DNA of 64,000 bases from Paludibacter sp. (GTDB lineage: Bacteria; Bacteroidota; Bacteroidia; Bacteroidales; Paludibacteraceae). A program made the position numbers and the translations under genes. Below are positions 63,231-64,000 of this stretch, piece by piece (within the stretch, counting starts at the first letter, position 1; the number at the start of each line of letters is the position of its first letter). The notes under the pieces are model-generated. The model was given only the letters and a program-made list of their open reading frames with translations, had not been told where the DNA came from and did no database searches. Location: contig JAFLKK010000004.1 in assembly GCA_019163375.1 (NCBI GenBank), positions 310,001 through 374,000 of the forward strand. Reading direction: 5' to 3'.

Positions 63231-64000
63231 ATGCCCAAATTCATAGAACAAATAATTATTGGATTAGCTGGATTTCTTTTGACAGTTTTCCTTCCTAAGC
63301 ACTTTGTGACTTTAATTAGGGAGTTGATAAAGTTTATTTTTGTTTCACTTATAAAGTATTGGTATTTAACCGTATCTATTTCTGGACTAATCGCTTTCGT
63401 TAATTTCAAAACTAATTATTTATTTCTTGGTCATTTTACATCGTACAAATTTATTTTGATTGTGATTTTTTCGGTGATAATTATTGTTTCAATTATTGCA
63501 TTACTGAGAGAATTATTAAAGATTTATAGCCCAATAAATATTGCAATATATGGTTGTTTCAGTGTCAAAGAAAATGAATATCTAACAATTGATATTGACT
63601 CTGAAAGTTTAAATGAAAAAATTGAGAGTGTCACAGACGAAATCACTTCTTCATTTTATAGTTATAGGAATAAATTCATAAAAACAAACAATATTATCCT
63701 TCCGAAATTTATTTCGATTTTCTTAGGCAATAGTGGACTCAATAAGTTTCTTAGGAAAAGAGTTACAAAAGCTAAACACTTAGCAACGTTGCATTTTATT
63801 CGAGATGTGAATAAGCAGAATATATTGGCTATAATAAATTATGATAAAGCTAATCTTAGTAATCTTGATCCTATCTCGAACGCAGAAAGGTTAATAAACA
63901 ATCTTTCGTCAGATAACGATCTAAACTGCTCTAAAATAATCGAATTGACTGTAAAAGTTTATTTACTTTTATTTGGACAGTCTTTGACGGACTTAATGCT
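63231..64000 (+). CDS. Membrane protein, N-terminal part
   Basis: The frame from the ATG at 63231 (MPKFIEQIIIGLAGFLLTVF) is open to the last base (256 codons seen). Three hydrophobic segments lie at about 5-22, 44-60 and 70-92; a soluble region of over 150 residues follows, with INIAIYGCFSVKENEYLTI and ATLHFIRDVNKQNILAIIN. No family recognised. It is the first gene after the replication module and probably cargo; an anti-phage or envelope role is only a guess. Confidence 0.65.
   Translation, partial: MPKFIEQIIIGLAGFLLTVFLPKHFVTLIRELIKFIFVSLIKYWYLTVSISGLIAFVNFKTNYLFLGHFTSYKFILIVIFSVIIIVSIIALLRELLKIYSPINIAIYGCFSVKENEYLTIDIDSESLNEKIESVTDEITSSFYSYRNKFIKTNNIILPKFISIFLGNSGLNKFLRKRVTKAKHLATLHFIRDVNKQNILAIINYDKANLSNLDPISNAERLINNLSSDNDLNCSKIIELTVKVYLLLFGQSLTDLM

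Larger units (their letters stand above)
56846..64000. mobile_element. Second integrative element, left part (continues past the window)
   Basis: An integrase gene, an excisionase-like HTH gene, a winged-helix gene, a RecA/DnaB-like ATPase gene and a BT4734-like primase gene follow each other right after the fructan locus. The last four overlap in one operon. This set is typical of small mobilisable or integrative elements of Bacteroidota. The right end is outside the window, and the left limit is only estimated. Confidence 0.7.

Noticed and set aside
1-64000. CRISPR arrays, rRNA genes and intact insertion sequences
   Set aside because: No regularly spaced repeats, rRNA-like sequence or transposase frames were seen.

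Overview
The window is AT-rich DNA from a member of the Bacteroidota, most likely order Bacteroidales. The signs are SusC/SusD pairs, a hybrid two-component sensor, DUF4468 and DUF3853-type proteins, Bacteroidota promoters (TTTG spaced about 18-21 bases from TAnnTTTG) and type IX secretion (T9SS) C-terminal domains. T9SS and L-aspartate oxidase would fit a free-living Paludibacter-like lineage, but this placement is an inference.

Region 1 (1-8450) is ordinary chromosome: the end of a GNAT protein, nadB, a tiny T9SS-type secreted protein, a Dabb protein, a YqaA-like membrane protein, a polytopic membrane protein, the peptidase dcp, ribF, a HAD phosphatase, and a CAT-anticodon tRNA.

Region 2 (8475-20501) is an 11,980-bp integrative element in the 3' half of that tRNA gene, bounded by perfect 47-bp direct repeats. 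It has a tyrosine integrase, two small DNA-binding proteins, an SF3-like helicase, an iteron cluster beside the helicase gene, a coupled operon of small proteins (one weakly like a small terminase, one with Fn3 repeats), and cargo of small lipoproteins. There is no portal, capsid or large terminase. This layout resembles a phage satellite. It also carries a dispersed GTCTTGCC word and a 114-nt nested inverted repeat.

Region 3 (20502-38300) holds a small redox/Crp-like operon and a minus-strand polysaccharide-utilisation locus: two SDRs, GH3, an esterase, two GH43-like proteins flanking a GH2, a TonB-dependent receptor and a Nudix-type regulator with repeated TTGCGC sites.

Region 4 (38750-56750) is a fructan (levan/inulin) utilisation locus: SusC, SusD, a glycan-binding lipoprotein, three GH32-family proteins, a sugar porter, a fructokinase and a fructose-type hybrid sensor. 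One GH32 has lost all three catalytic positions; another has a domain inserted in its propeller and a T9SS tail. Three transcription units share a 72-nt operator/promoter block with a 21-bp direct repeat, so the sensor probably controls them together.

Region 5 (56846-64000) is the left part of a second integrative element: integrase, excisionase-like protein, winged-helix protein, RecA/DnaB-like ATPase, BT4734-like primase protein and the start of a membrane protein cut by the window edge.
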